Assembly (NCBI RefSeq): GCF_016820555.1
Contig: NZ_JADHDW010000007.1
Coordinates: 1-64,000 of the forward strand
Reading direction: 5' to 3'
DNA length: 64,000 bases
Source of the DNA: Bacillus sp. REN10
GTDB lineage: Bacteria > Bacillota > Bacilli > Bacillales > Domibacillaceae
Shown here: piece by piece, positions 27,637 to 36,317 of the stretch
How positions within the stretch are numbered: the stretch's first letter is position 1
Layout of the letters: every line of letters begins with the position of its first letter
The notes under the pieces: generated by a model
What the model was told of the DNA's origin: nothing
Seen by the model: the letters and a program-made list of their open reading frames with translations, nothing else
The model's database searches: none
Translations under genes and position numbers: made by a program

Positions 27637-28737
27637 ATGAAAAAAATAGTAGCATTATTATTGACAATCATGCTGATCGCATCCAGCGTCGTTGGATGTA
27701 ATAAAAGTGAAGCACCGAAGGAAAATAAAGAAAAAGCAGAACAAACGGAGAAAGCGACTCGAACGTTTACCGATTCTGCTGGACGAAAGGTTGAAATCCC
27801 TGTAGAAATTTCAAAAGTGGCCCCGTCAGGACCGATTGCACAAATGGTGTTATATACTATCAATCCTGATAAGTTAGTTGGTTGGTCAAGAGAACCTAAT
27901 GAAACAACAAAGAAATATATGGACAAAAAATACTGGGACTTGCCAAGCTTCGGGATGTTTTATGGAGATACATTTAATTTAGAGGCCTTGATGGCAGCAA
28001 AACCTGATGTGATCATTGATATCGGTGAAGCAAAAGATTCGATTGCTACAGATATGGATGATATTCAAGAAAGAACAGGCATTCCAACGATTTTCGTTGA
28101 AGCAAAATTAGATTCAACTGCCGAGGCCTATGTGACACTAGGTGATCTACTTTCTGAAGAAAAACAGGCGAAAAAATTAGCCGAGTATAGTGAAAAAACG
28201 ATGGAAGATGCGAAGAAGTTTTCAGCATCGATTCCAGAAGACAAGCGGGTAAAACTGTATTATGGGCTAGAAGACAATGGTTTGAATACAAATGGAAAGG
28301 GCTCCTTCCATGCAGAGATCATTGATTTTGTTGGCATTGAAAACGTCGCAGTGTTAGACAAAGTGGCAAGTAAAGGCGGCGGCAACGAGGTATCGATGGA
28401 ACAGCTATTACTTTGGAATCCGGACATGCTTTTATTTGCTCCAGATAGCGCCTATGAAAAAGCAGCAGCGAAAGATCCTCTATGGAAGGATCTGCAAGCG
28501 GTTCAAAACGGGAATGTCTATGAGGTACCAGAAGCTCCTTATAACTGGATGAGCTTCCCTCCTGCTGTCAACCGGATTTTAGGCGTAAAATGGCTCGGTA
28601 ATCTTGCCTATCCTGATGTTTTTAAATACGATATGATCAAAGAAACAAAAGAATTTTATCAATTATTCTATCATTATGATTTAACTGATGAAGAAGCAAA
28701 AGAACTGTTAAAGAACTCTACTTTGAAAAGAAAATAA
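27637..28737 (+). CDS. TroA/FecB-like substrate-binding lipoprotein
   Basis: The 366-residue lipoprotein has a signal peptide ending in lipobox SSVVGC. Next come a Lys/Glu-rich linker and a two-lobed binding domain of the cobalamin/iron-chelate/molybdate class (RTFTDSAGRKVEIPVEISKV, LEALMAAKPDVIIDIG, APYNWMSFPPAVNRILG). The last motif resembles the RPPSVNRLLG-type sequence of MolA/nickel/iron binding proteins. The ATG at 27637 follows TAGGAGA. It completes the permease-ATPase-methyltransferase-binding protein operon. A metal or oxyanion substrate is likely; which one is not determined. Confidence 0.87.
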   Translation: MKKIVALLLTIMLIASSVVGCNKSEAPKENKEKAEQTEKATRTFTDSAGRKVEIPVEISKVAPSGPIAQMVLYTINPDKLVGWSREPNETTKKYMDKKYWDLPSFGMFYGDTFNLEALMAAKPDVIIDIGEAKDSIATDMDDIQERTGIPTIFVEAKLDSTAEAYVTLGDLLSEEKQAKKLAEYSEKTMEDAKKFSASIPEDKRVKLYYGLEDNGLNTNGKGSFHAEIIDFVGIENVAVLDKVASKGGGNEVSMEQLLLWNPDMLLFAPDSAYEKAAAKDPLWKDLQAVQNGNVYEVPEAPYNWMSFPPAVNRILGVKWLGNLAYPDVFKYDMIKETKEFYQLFYHYDLTDEEAKELLKNSTLKRK

Positions 28738-28743
28738 ACCTGC

Positions 28744-28778
28744 AAAAGCCAGTGAGTCTGAGGATTCACTGGCTTTTT
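28744..28778. terminator. Terminator of the ABC operon
   Basis: AAAGCCAGTGA pairs with TCACTGGCTTT over a 10-base loop, followed by TTTTT. The stop codon of the convergent hydrolase gene (28766-28768) lies in its right arm. Confidence 0.9.
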
Positions 28779-29749
28779 GCATTCGACAAAAACCGGGGCG
28801 TGACAGGCACTTGTCGAACACACCACTTCTCAATTTCTTTTTTTAACCGAGGATGCATCGGTTTGCCGATTTGGTTTTTATACTGTTTCTTCACGTTTAA
28901 TACGCTTTTTTCTTCGGTATATTCACGTAACATATGATCCATATCCTTGACAACATGGCAGTGAATATTATCTTTCCCTAATGATTCCAACGCCTTCAAA
29001 TCAGCCGCATTGGCTTGCACATCTTTCTCGCCAGTTACTGCTAACACCGGACAAGCAGTCTCCTGTAAGAGCTGTAATATGGCATCATCCGTATAGCTTA
29101 AATGCTCACGCAGCCATTTAGCCGGGAATTTTTTCAATTGAAGCTTAATGACGTCTTCCTTAGAAGCTAAAATCGTATCAAAAAGCTTATTTTGTTTTTC
29201 TATCACTTTCTTCTCTGAAACGAGTTTACGAAGCAAAAGCCCTTTGAATCCCCTCATGCTCTTCACTTCTTCAACGAGCGCCCTATTTTGATACTGCATC
29301 GCTGTTTTCAACGACGAGCCAGCCCCAGCAAGCAAAATCAAACCTGCCACCGGAGATTTGGCATTTGCAATTGTCGTTAAAATACAGCCTTCACTATGCC
29401 CTACTAGCACAATACGATCCGAATTGACATAAGATAAGCTTCTCAAAAAATCCACTTGACTGATCACGTCATCGACTAAGTCTAACATTCCTGTTTTGTA
29501 AGCATCCCCTTTGCTTTTTGCTATACCACGCTTATCATAGCGAAGAGTCACAAAGCCAAGACTTGAAAGAAACTCCGCAAGTTCCTTATAAATGTTCATT
29601 TGAAACCCTTTTATATTTCCATCTCGATCGGCTGCACCAGTCCCACCAACAATTACCGCCGCCGGATGCTGTTCATATCCATTCTCAGGAATCGTTACTG
29701 TTGCACTTAATTCATATTCTCCTTGAACGCTGACGTTTATCGTTTTCAT
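28766..29749 (-). CDS. Alpha/beta hydrolase with element-derived C-terminus
   Basis: The 327-residue serine hydrolase has the nucleophile elbow VGHSEGC, oxyanion segment VGGTGAADRDGN, a late Asp in VTGEKDVQ, and the catalytic His in KDMDHMLRE. The family is dipeptidyl-peptidase/esterase-like (YitV/BAAT-like). AGGGGGAAGG precedes the ATG. The last residues, VPVTPRFLSN, are translated from a dispersed-element copy, and the stop lies inside the next terminator, so the original stop was probably lost. It is 11 bases downstream of a regulator gene and likely co-transcribed with it. Substrate unknown. Confidence 0.85.
   Translation of the reverse strand: MKTINVSVQGEYELSATVTIPENGYEQHPAAVIVGGTGAADRDGNIKGFQMNIYKELAEFLSSLGFVTLRYDKRGIAKSKGDAYKTGMLDLVDDVISQVDFLRSLSYVNSDRIVLVGHSEGCILTTIANAKSPVAGLILLAGAGSSLKTAMQYQNRALVEEVKSMRGFKGLLLRKLVSEKKVIEKQNKLFDTILASKEDVIKLQLKKFPAKWLREHLSYTDDAILQLLQETACPVLAVTGEKDVQANAADLKALESLGKDNIHCHVVKDMDHMLREYTEEKSVLNVKKQYKNQIGKPMHPRLKKEIEKWCVRQVPVTPRFLSNAKSQ
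28782..28818 (+). repeat. Dispersed element copy 2 (most complete)
   Basis: This 37-nt copy has perfect 8-bp terminal inverted repeats, TTCGACAA and TTGTCGAA, around CGGGGCGTGACAGGCAC. It lies inside the 3' coding end of the hydrolase gene and follows the ABC operon terminator. Confidence 0.9.
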
Positions 29750-29760
29750 TTTCCTTCCCC

Positions 29761-30297
29761 CTATTCCTCTTTTGCAGGCATCATCGTAAATGAAAATTTC
29801 CGTAATGTCCGCTGATCATTCGGTTCCTTCCCTGCGACTTTTATGAGAGCTTGTTTGATCTCCTCTAAAAACATATCGCATTCTTCATCGCTTAAATAAA
29901 AGGGGTAACTTCTAAACCCAACCCGATCTTGTTCCATATTGTAATCTTCTATGTTCACATACTGTTGAAAATCCATGAGCAGAGACATCGCAAATGTATA
30001 AAACAGTTGAAAATGCTCCTCCCTGCCACCTTGCTCCGCCGCTTCTTGAATTTGCTGAAACGGATTCGCTTTCAAGCGATACACCTTCTCAACTGTTCCC
30101 CTTATTTTGTTCTCCTCGCAAATCTCTAAAATGCCATCTTTCACAAGTTTATTGATATGTCTGTATAAGCTCGCTTGCGGAATATCTGGCAACTGTTCAG
30201 CAATCATTCGAGTCGTAATCATTTCTTTTCCTAACAGTGTTTGTAGAATTCTCATTCTAATTGGATTTAATAGTCCGCTTAATGTTTTATGATCCAC
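29761..30297 (-). CDS. ArsR/HTH_20-type winged-helix regulator
   Basis: The 178-residue protein has an N-terminal winged helix: LSGLLNPIRMRILQTLLG, then IPQASLYRHINKLVKDGILE. A helical C-terminal domain follows. The likely start is GTG at 30297, preceded by AAGGCGGTG; the longer frame to 30357 is unsupported. It lies directly upstream of the hydrolase gene in the same direction and may autoregulate the pair. The AT-rich start region (about 30315-30360) contains TTATTATTTATAATTATATT, a plausible operator. Confidence 0.78.
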   Translation of the reverse strand: MDHKTLSGLLNPIRMRILQTLLGKEMITTRMIAEQLPDIPQASLYRHINKLVKDGILEICEENKIRGTVEKVYRLKANPFQQIQEAAEQGGREEHFQLFYTFAMSLLMDFQQYVNIEDYNMEQDRVGFRSYPFYLSDEECDMFLEEIKQALIKVAGKEPNDQRTLRKFSFTMMPAKEE

Positions 30298-30428
30298 CGT
30301 ATCACCGCCTTCGTTATTATTTATAATTATATTATCATTTTTGATAACATTTAACAATAAGCAGTTGCGATCCTCCTCCTTTTTTTGTCATAATATTAAA
30401 TATATTGATATTTTAGGAGGTCACTACA

Positions 30429-31793
30429 ATGAAGAAATTATATTCTCTCCTACTCTGCTTATTGCTTCTCTCTGCGTGTTCGAATGAACATGCTAAGCCA
30501 ACGGAAAAAGCACCGGAAGCCTCCACACCTAAGACAGAAAACATTCCCCCTGCAGCAAAAACAGTGGAAGAAATGATTTCACAAAAGCCAGGTGTCTTAA
30601 TGAAAGAACATTTTGATGAAGACATCGAAACTGTGGAAACGATCAATTGGACCGAATACCGTAATTTTTATGAAGAAAAGTTTAAACCAGTGGCGGAAAA
30701 AGAAATCAGTCATTACGTTGAAAAACAAACGAACATGACAAGCAATGAATTGTACAACTATCTCGTGTATCAGCTTGGCTCCGGACAATACAAAAAATTT
30801 TATCAGCCGCTGCAAGATTTCCAACATGAGTTTCAAGCACCAGAATTACCGACAGGAGCAACGTCCACTGAGACAAAACAAAAGCAAACAAATGTCATCA
30901 TTTTAATGGATGCAAGCGGAAGCATGAAAGCAAAAGTTCCTGGCGGAGTCAAAATGGATTTAGCTAAAAATACGATAAAGGAATTTGCAGCAGAACTTCC
31001 TGAAGATACAAATATATCTTTGCTCTCTTACGGTCATATCGGTACAGGAAGTGAGGCAGATAAATCAAAATCGTGTGCTGCCATTGAATCCGTTTTTCCA
31101 TTAGGGACCTACGATCAAGCCACTTTTAACGAAGCGACAAATGCCTTTGAAGCAAGCGGGTGGACGCCATTAGCTGGAGCGATCAACGAAGCCGCAAATA
31201 TTCTTGCCGACTATCCTGCTGATGAGCATAATAATATCGTCTATATTGTCAGCGATGGGATCGAAACATGTGATGGCGACCCAATCGTTGCAGCAAAAAA
31301 ACTGCAGGAGCAAAATATTCAAGCAAAAGTCAATATCATCGGATTTGATGTCGATAACGACGGACAAAACCAATTAAAACAAGTAGCCGACGCTGGCGGC
31401 GGTGAATATGCAACCGTCAAAACAAAAGACGAGCTAGAAACGCAAATCATTGAAAAATGGCACCCTTCCATCTTTGAAGTCATGGGGAAAGAAGGCGTAT
31501 CACTAGCTGAATACGTCAATAAATCTCAAGAACTCGTCAACTATTACTCTCATCTACAGGATTTAAGCAACTATGAAAAAAATCGGGTGACAGATGCCAT
31601 CTACTTTTTAGCTAACAAAGAGCTAATCAGTGAAGAAACAAAACAGGCAGCACTCACACTTACAGAAGAAAGGAATACATTGCGTAACGATCACTTTAAG
31701 GAAACCTATGAAAAGAAAAAAGAGGAACTAGAAAAAGCGAAAAAAGTCATTGATCAACAAGTAGTGGATTGGAAGAAACAGTGGGAACAGTAG
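30429..31793 (+). CDS. VWA-domain lipoprotein (YwmC/YwmD-like)
   Basis: The 454-residue secreted lipoprotein has signal peptide and lipobox LLSAC, a linker, and a helical region. A von Willebrand factor A domain (about residues 150-340) has the MIDAS motif VIILMDASGSMKA and a later YIVSDGIETCDG. A coiled-coil C-terminus (EKKKEELEKAKKVIDQQ) ends it. It resembles Bacillus YwmC/YwmD, whose function is not established. TAGGAGG precedes the ATG. Confidence 0.83.
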   Translation: MKKLYSLLLCLLLLSACSNEHAKPTEKAPEASTPKTENIPPAAKTVEEMISQKPGVLMKEHFDEDIETVETINWTEYRNFYEEKFKPVAEKEISHYVEKQTNMTSNELYNYLVYQLGSGQYKKFYQPLQDFQHEFQAPELPTGATSTETKQKQTNVIILMDASGSMKAKVPGGVKMDLAKNTIKEFAAELPEDTNISLLSYGHIGTGSEADKSKSCAAIESVFPLGTYDQATFNEATNAFEASGWTPLAGAINEAANILADYPADEHNNIVYIVSDGIETCDGDPIVAAKKLQEQNIQAKVNIIGFDVDNDGQNQLKQVADAGGGEYATVKTKDELETQIIEKWHPSIFEVMGKEGVSLAEYVNKSQELVNYYSHLQDLSNYEKNRVTDAIYFLANKELISEETKQAALTLTEERNTLRNDHFKETYEKKKEELEKAKKVIDQQVVDWKKQWEQ

Positions 31794-31861
31794 AAAGGGA
31801 TAACATATGGACGTATAACTATTTCACACAGAAAGCCTAGTTTGTTATTCATTTCATCCAT

Positions 31862-31898
31862 AAAGGCGATGGGTCGTAAATATCCCCCATCGCCTTTT
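31862..31898. terminator. Bidirectional terminator
   Basis: AAAGGCGATGGG pairs perfectly with CCCATCGCCTTT over a loop of about 12 bases, between convergent genes. Confidence 0.9.
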
Positions 31899-32511
31899 AA
31901 CGATAATGATCATAATAGTCTTTTGAAATGATTTTCAGCTCTAAAGCTCTTTTAGGAGAAATCAAAAACAGTGGACTTAATATAAAGAAAAAGTAGGAAA
32001 ACACATAGAATAACGAAGCAATAGCAACCAGGTCTGTCGTCGGCAACAATACTCCATTCGCAATCCATACGCCAATTACTCCAACTCCCCCTAGAAGAAC
32101 AACATAAATTAAAAGAAATGAAGACCGCTTATATTGACCCTTCTTATCTATATGATTGACTTTCAACAGCATCGGTTCTTGAAAAAAATAACAAATACAA
32201 AAAACAACAATATATACGGCTAACGTAAGCCACATCACCCAAGTACCAAACGTCAAATACAGCATCGGAATATAACAATAAAAGGTAAGCATCATCAACA
32301 TAATAAAGACATTAATCGTCCTAACATAGACACCATCATGCCCATATTTCAGCCATATAATATACAAAATAAGCATGAGAACAGGGACAGTTCCGATACT
32401 AAACAAAAACCAAGTTAAATCTTCCGTAAACGCTCCGCACAGCGCTGAAAAAACTACAGCTAATATGATTACGTTCGGTACATTAGTCTCTCCAATCTTT
32501 GTTCTTTCCAT
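31897..32511 (-). CDS. Six-helix membrane protein of unknown function
   Basis: The 204-residue protein has six hydrophobic segments, a short basic loop (KVNHIDKKGQYKRSS) and a charged C-terminus. AAGGGGGAA precedes the ATG. I do not recognise a family, and no partner gene is adjacent. Confidence 0.65.
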   Translation of the reverse strand: MERTKIGETNVPNVIILAVVFSALCGAFTEDLTWFLFSIGTVPVLMLILYIIWLKYGHDGVYVRTINVFIMLMMLTFYCYIPMLYLTFGTWVMWLTLAVYIVVFCICYFFQEPMLLKVNHIDKKGQYKRSSFLLIYVVLLGGVGVIGVWIANGVLLPTTDLVAIASLFYVFSYFFFILSPLFLISPKRALELKIISKDYYDHYR

Positions 32512-32679
32512 CCAGTTTCCCCCTTTTCATTATTCCCTTATCCCTCCATCATTCTGACCTAAACAAAGATTCATTCACATTCATGCATCCCAGCTTATTT
32601 TCCAATCACTCCCCCAACTTACATCTTATTTTATTATGCCTAAATATGCATCAAACTGGAAGAAAATTAAAAATTTTTG

Positions 32680-32704
32680 TATAATGGTGTACAAAGGATG
32701 TACA
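32680..32704 (+). promoter_or_regulatory. Promoter -10 with possible TGTACA operator
   Basis: TATAAT (32680-32685) is followed by two TGTACA hexamers (32688-32693 and 32699-32704), 11 bases apart centre to centre. The sites would cover the transcription start of the gene at 32729. The regulator is unknown. Confidence 0.4.
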
Positions 32705-32728
32705 TTAAAACACGAGGAGGTTTTTTGA

Positions 32729-33007
32729 ATGGTAAACACAAATAAGCCCATTACTCAAGTACTTATTAAGCATAAGGAACCTCAAAACCTTCATGATTTT
32801 GCATCCATGCTTGAAATAATCGCCAAAAAGTTAAAAGAAGAACAGCAATTTGTCTTTTTACAAGGAAATAAAGAAATAGAAGTCAAGCCAGCCGACTTAT
32901 TAAAAGTAGAATACCAGTACACCACGAAAGGCGACAAACATTCATTTGAAATTGAATTCGACTGGTATACTGGAGAAAAAGCTGTAAAAACAATAGGCAT
33001 ACGATAG
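32729..33007 (+). CDS. Small amphi-Trp-like domain protein
   Basis: The 92-residue soluble protein has an N-terminal helix and a C-terminal strand pattern, VKPADLLKVEYQYTTKGDKH followed by FEIEFDWYTG, similar to the amphi-Trp domain. The function is unknown. GAGGAGG precedes the ATG. A strong terminator follows. Confidence 0.6.
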   Translation: MVNTNKPITQVLIKHKEPQNLHDFASMLEIIAKKLKEEQQFVFLQGNKEIEVKPADLLKVEYQYTTKGDKHSFEIEFDWYTGEKAVKTIGIR

Positions 33008-33044
33008 GATGAAAAATGAATCTGAATATTTATCCATAATAAGT

Positions 33045-33096
33045 AAAAAGAGTGCTTTATTTCATCAGAAAACAGATGAAGCAAAGCACTCTTTTT
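33045..33096 (+). terminator. Long intrinsic terminator
   Basis: AAAAAGAGTGCTTT and TTCATC pair with GATGAA and AAAGCACTCTTTTT, giving a stem of about 20 bp with minor bulges. Confidence 0.9.
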
Positions 33097-33162
33097 CATA
33101 TTTGATTATACACCAATCTTTACAGCGATAATTAATGCCACAACTGCGATACTTAACCAACC

Positions 33163-33198
33163 AAACACCGAATAGTGACAGGCACCTGTCAAATTTGA
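33163..33198 (+). repeat. Dispersed element copy 3 (left part decayed)
   Basis: GTGACAGGCACCTGTCAAAT is intact at 33175; only traces of the left arm remain. It lies upstream of the hybrid kinase gene, and its bases encode part of the spurious N-terminal extension of that frame. Confidence 0.7.
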
Positions 33199-33239
33199 TA
33201 TATTTGGTATTAATAACTGATAAAAGGATTGTTTCCATT

Positions 33240-36200
33240 TTGTTTAATTTTTATAATAATAGATTAAAGTCGATTTTGATTGTATGTATAACTTTGTTTG
33301 TGCTTACTAGTTTTCGTCTTGCCTGGGTCTCCTATCATGCTGTCCCTGATTCCCCTCTCGCTAAGCAAGGCGTTTTGGATCTTCGGAATACTAAGTTAAC
33401 GGACGATTCTTCAATTTCGCTGGATGGGGAATGGATTTTTTATCCTACTACCCTAGAAAACCCCTTACCAGAGAAACAACATGCTCCAGATACTAAGATC
33501 ATTTCTGTACCGTCAAAAGGAGGTACAGAAATTCACCATTCATTTGGCACGTACAAATTGCGAATTTTGTTAAATCCAGACCAAAAACAAATGTATGGCA
33601 TTCGTGTTCCGCTTGTCAATACAGCTTCTAAATTATTTATTAATGGTCGGCCAATAGCTCAAGCAGGTGAAGTCGCCAAAACTAGCGGTCAACATAAGGG
33701 ACAATATAGTTCCTACACAGCCTTTTTTGCAACGAATCAAAGTGAAATTGAACTGGTCATGCAAGTCTCCAATTTTGATACACCTGAAAAGGCGAGCATT
33801 AAAAAATCCATTAAATTTGGTTCCGCTGCATCGATCATTGACGAGCAACAATCTATTAAAACAACAACGATGATGATCATCGCTATTTTGCTTTTATACA
33901 GTCTGTATACAATATTAATTTATTTCTTTATTTATCCAAAAAAAATCATTCTTTTTTTCACAGTTGGATTTCTCTTTACGGCGCTTGATGAATTCATCAA
34001 CTACAATAAATCTATACTTGAGTGGCTACACTTCGATTATGATTGGTCTATAAAAATCATCCAATTAGTATATCTTGTGTCTGCATTTTTCTTAGTACAA
34101 TTGATTCGCAGCTTGTTAATGGAATATAACAAAGCGAGGGTCTTTCGATGGTTTAATATTTTATATGGGTTAGCGGCTTTATATATTTTCATCCTGCCCA
34201 TTCCATTCATCTTTTTCGCAGAGAGTTTATTTTCTGTATTGTATCTCGGTTCTTTCCTTACCGTAATCGTTCTCGCTCTGAAACTATATATCCAAAAAAA
34301 GGAAGAATCCTTTTTCCTAGCCTTAACAGCTTTAAGCACAACGTCCGGAGTCATTTGGGTCATCATTAAAAGTGTAAGCTCATACGAAATACCATTCTAT
34401 CCATTTGATTATCTATTTGCCTTTCTCGGCTTTTCTCTCTTCTGGATTAAACGGTTTCAACAACTGACTATTGAATCTAAACAGCTTGTTACACAGCTTC
34501 AACAGGCCGATAAGTTAAAAGATGAATTTCTAGCAAATAGTTCGCAACAATTATGGAGCCCTCTTAATGAGATGATCACCATTGCTCAAACCGTACACGA
34601 CCGAAACAAAGGCTCTATGCCTACAGAGGATAAAAATGATTTAAAATTTCTCATCGATATTGGTCGCAGTATGTCATTTATGCTCAATGATCTTCTCGAT
34701 TTCACTCGATTAAAAGAACGAGCCATTCATATTCATCCGACAAGCACTAATATACAAGCAGCCTTAGCTGGTGTATTCGATATATTAAGATTCTTGACGG
34801 AAGCGAAGAAAGTCCAATTGTTATCAACGATTCCGGCTTCGTTTCCTAATGTGCTGGCGGATGAAAAACGACTCATTCAAATTTTATTTAACTTATTGCA
34901 TTATACGATCAAGTGTACAAGTGAAGGCGCTATTGTGGTTCACGCGGAATGTAAGGATAGCACCGCCATCATTCAAATAAGAAGCCCTGGACTTACGATT
35001 AATGAAGAAATACTAAATGATTCCGTATTGATGGAACACCGCAAAGAGCTGGGTCTGAAAGTTTGTAAACAATTAATTGAACTGCACGGTGGGTCATTGC
35101 GTGTGCATACAATGCCTGATCAAGAGCCATTCTTTCTCTTTACATTACCTATAGCGGAAGAGCAAATGCAGCAAACTGCCAAAACCGAGATGCACTCAAA
35201 CGGAGAAGGAAATGTCAGGAGAGATCATCCCGAGCCATTCCAACTACAAGAAAAAACAGCTGATGAACGACGCTTTACGATTTTAGCAATAGATGATGAT
35301 CCCATTCATTTAAAAGTCATACACAGTATTTTCCCATCTGAAAAATATGAAGTGGTGACCGTAACCAACAGCAAAGATGCGTTAAACTTATTACATGTTG
35401 TCGATTGGGATTTAATCATTTTAGATGCCATGATGCCCGATATGTCTGGATATGAATTCGTTCGCTTGATTCGAGAAAAGTATTCAATGTTAGAGCTTCC
35501 TATTCTTTTATTAACGGCAAGAAGCTATCCTGAAGATGTGTATACTGGTTTTGCCTTAGGAGCGAATGATTACGTGACAAAACCGATCAATTCACTAGAG
35601 TTAAAGATTCGGAGTCAAGCTCTTATCGACTTAAAGCATTCCATTAGCGAACGACTTCGCATGGAGGCGGCGTGGCTTCAAGCTCAAATTCAGCCGCACT
35701 TTCTTTTTAACACCTTAAATACGATCGCATCACTCAGTACGATTGATACATCGAGAATGGTTCATCTTTTGAACAAATTTGGACATTATTTGCGTAAAAG
35801 CTTCGACGTGAAAAATCTACAGCGTGTCGTTCCAGTCGAACATGAGCTTGAACTAGTACGTTCTTATCTTTATATAGAAAAAGAACGATTTGGTGATCGT
35901 TTGCAAATTATTTGGGAAATAGACGAGAAACTAAAGTTAGACATTCCGCCCCTTTCCATTCAACCCTTGGTAGAAAACGCTATTCATCATGGGGTTTTAC
36001 AAAAGGCAAAAGGTGGAACGATTTGTATTCGAATTACTGATCATCCAACCTTCACAACGATCACTATTATTGACGATGGAGTAGGCATGAATGAAGAAAA
36101 ATTGGAACAAGTGCTTAATGAGAAAGTACCTAAAAGAAAAGAAGTAGGCCTCATTAATATCAACAAACGACTAAAACGGATTTATGGCCAAGGACTGCAA

Positions 36201-36260
36201 ATAAAAAGCTCGCCTACGGAAGGAACAGAAATTACTTTTACAATCCCCAAACTGATATAA
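33240..36260 (+). CDS. Hybrid sensor kinase: 7TM-DISM, degenerate HisKA, receiver, LytS-type kinase
   Basis: The protein of about 1006 residues contains, in order: a membrane anchor; an extracellular galactose-binding-like DISM domain (about 40-210); a seven-helix DISM membrane region (about 215-410); a HisKA-like helix where the phospho-acceptor His is replaced (FLANSSQQLWSPLNEM, about 430); a weak HATPase-like region; a receiver domain (about 680-800, Asp in LIILDAMMPD); and a LytS/His_kinase module (QIQPHFLFNTLNT about 816, HATPase NAIHHG and DDGVGM). Only the second kinase module looks active. The open frame extends to 33135 through a dispersed-element copy. A TTG at 33240 after AAAAGGA is more likely, but the start is uncertain. 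No response regulator is adjacent. Confidence 0.8.
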   Translation: MFNFYNNRLKSILIVCITLFVLTSFRLAWVSYHAVPDSPLAKQGVLDLRNTKLTDDSSISLDGEWIFYPTTLENPLPEKQHAPDTKIISVPSKGGTEIHHSFGTYKLRILLNPDQKQMYGIRVPLVNTASKLFINGRPIAQAGEVAKTSGQHKGQYSSYTAFFATNQSEIELVMQVSNFDTPEKASIKKSIKFGSAASIIDEQQSIKTTTMMIIAILLLYSLYTILIYFFIYPKKIILFFTVGFLFTALDEFINYNKSILEWLHFDYDWSIKIIQLVYLVSAFFLVQLIRSLLMEYNKARVFRWFNILYGLAALYIFILPIPFIFFAESLFSVLYLGSFLTVIVLALKLYIQKKEESFFLALTALSTTSGVIWVIIKSVSSYEIPFYPFDYLFAFLGFSLFWIKRFQQLTIESKQLVTQLQQADKLKDEFLANSSQQLWSPLNEMITIAQTVHDRNKGSMPTEDKNDLKFLIDIGRSMSFMLNDLLDFTRLKERAIHIHPTSTNIQAALAGVFDILRFLTEAKKVQLLSTIPASFPNVLADEKRLIQILFNLLHYTIKCTSEGAIVVHAECKDSTAIIQIRSPGLTINEEILNDSVLMEHRKELGLKVCKQLIELHGGSLRVHTMPDQEPFFLFTLPIAEEQMQQTAKTEMHSNGEGNVRRDHPEPFQLQEKTADERRFTILAIDDDPIHLKVIHSIFPSEKYEVVTVTNSKDALNLLHVVDWDLIILDAMMPDMSGYEFVRLIREKYSMLELPILLLTARSYPEDVYTGFALGANDYVTKPINSLELKIRSQALIDLKHSISERLRMEAAWLQAQIQPHFLFNTLNTIASLSTIDTSRMVHLLNKFGHYLRKSFDVKNLQRVVPVEHELELVRSYLYIEKERFGDRLQIIWEIDEKLKLDIPPLSIQPLVENAIHHGVLQKAKGGTICIRITDHPTFTTITIIDDGVGMNEEKLEQVLNEKVPKRKEVGLININKRLKRIYGQGLQIKSSPTEGTEITFTIPKLI

Positions 36261-36285
36261 TGACGAATACAAACCACCTTGGAAT

Positions 36286-36313
36286 CAGGGGCTGTCTAGA
36301 AAGTCAGCCCCTG
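36286..36313. terminator. Bidirectional terminator
   Basis: CAGGGGCTG pairs perfectly with CAGCCCCTG over a 10-base loop between convergent genes. There is little T-tract. Confidence 0.7.
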
Positions 36314-36317
36314 ACAC

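Noticed and set aside
33135-33239. N-terminal extension of the hybrid kinase
   Set aside because: These codons include an element copy (giving DRHLSN) and lack a ribosome site.
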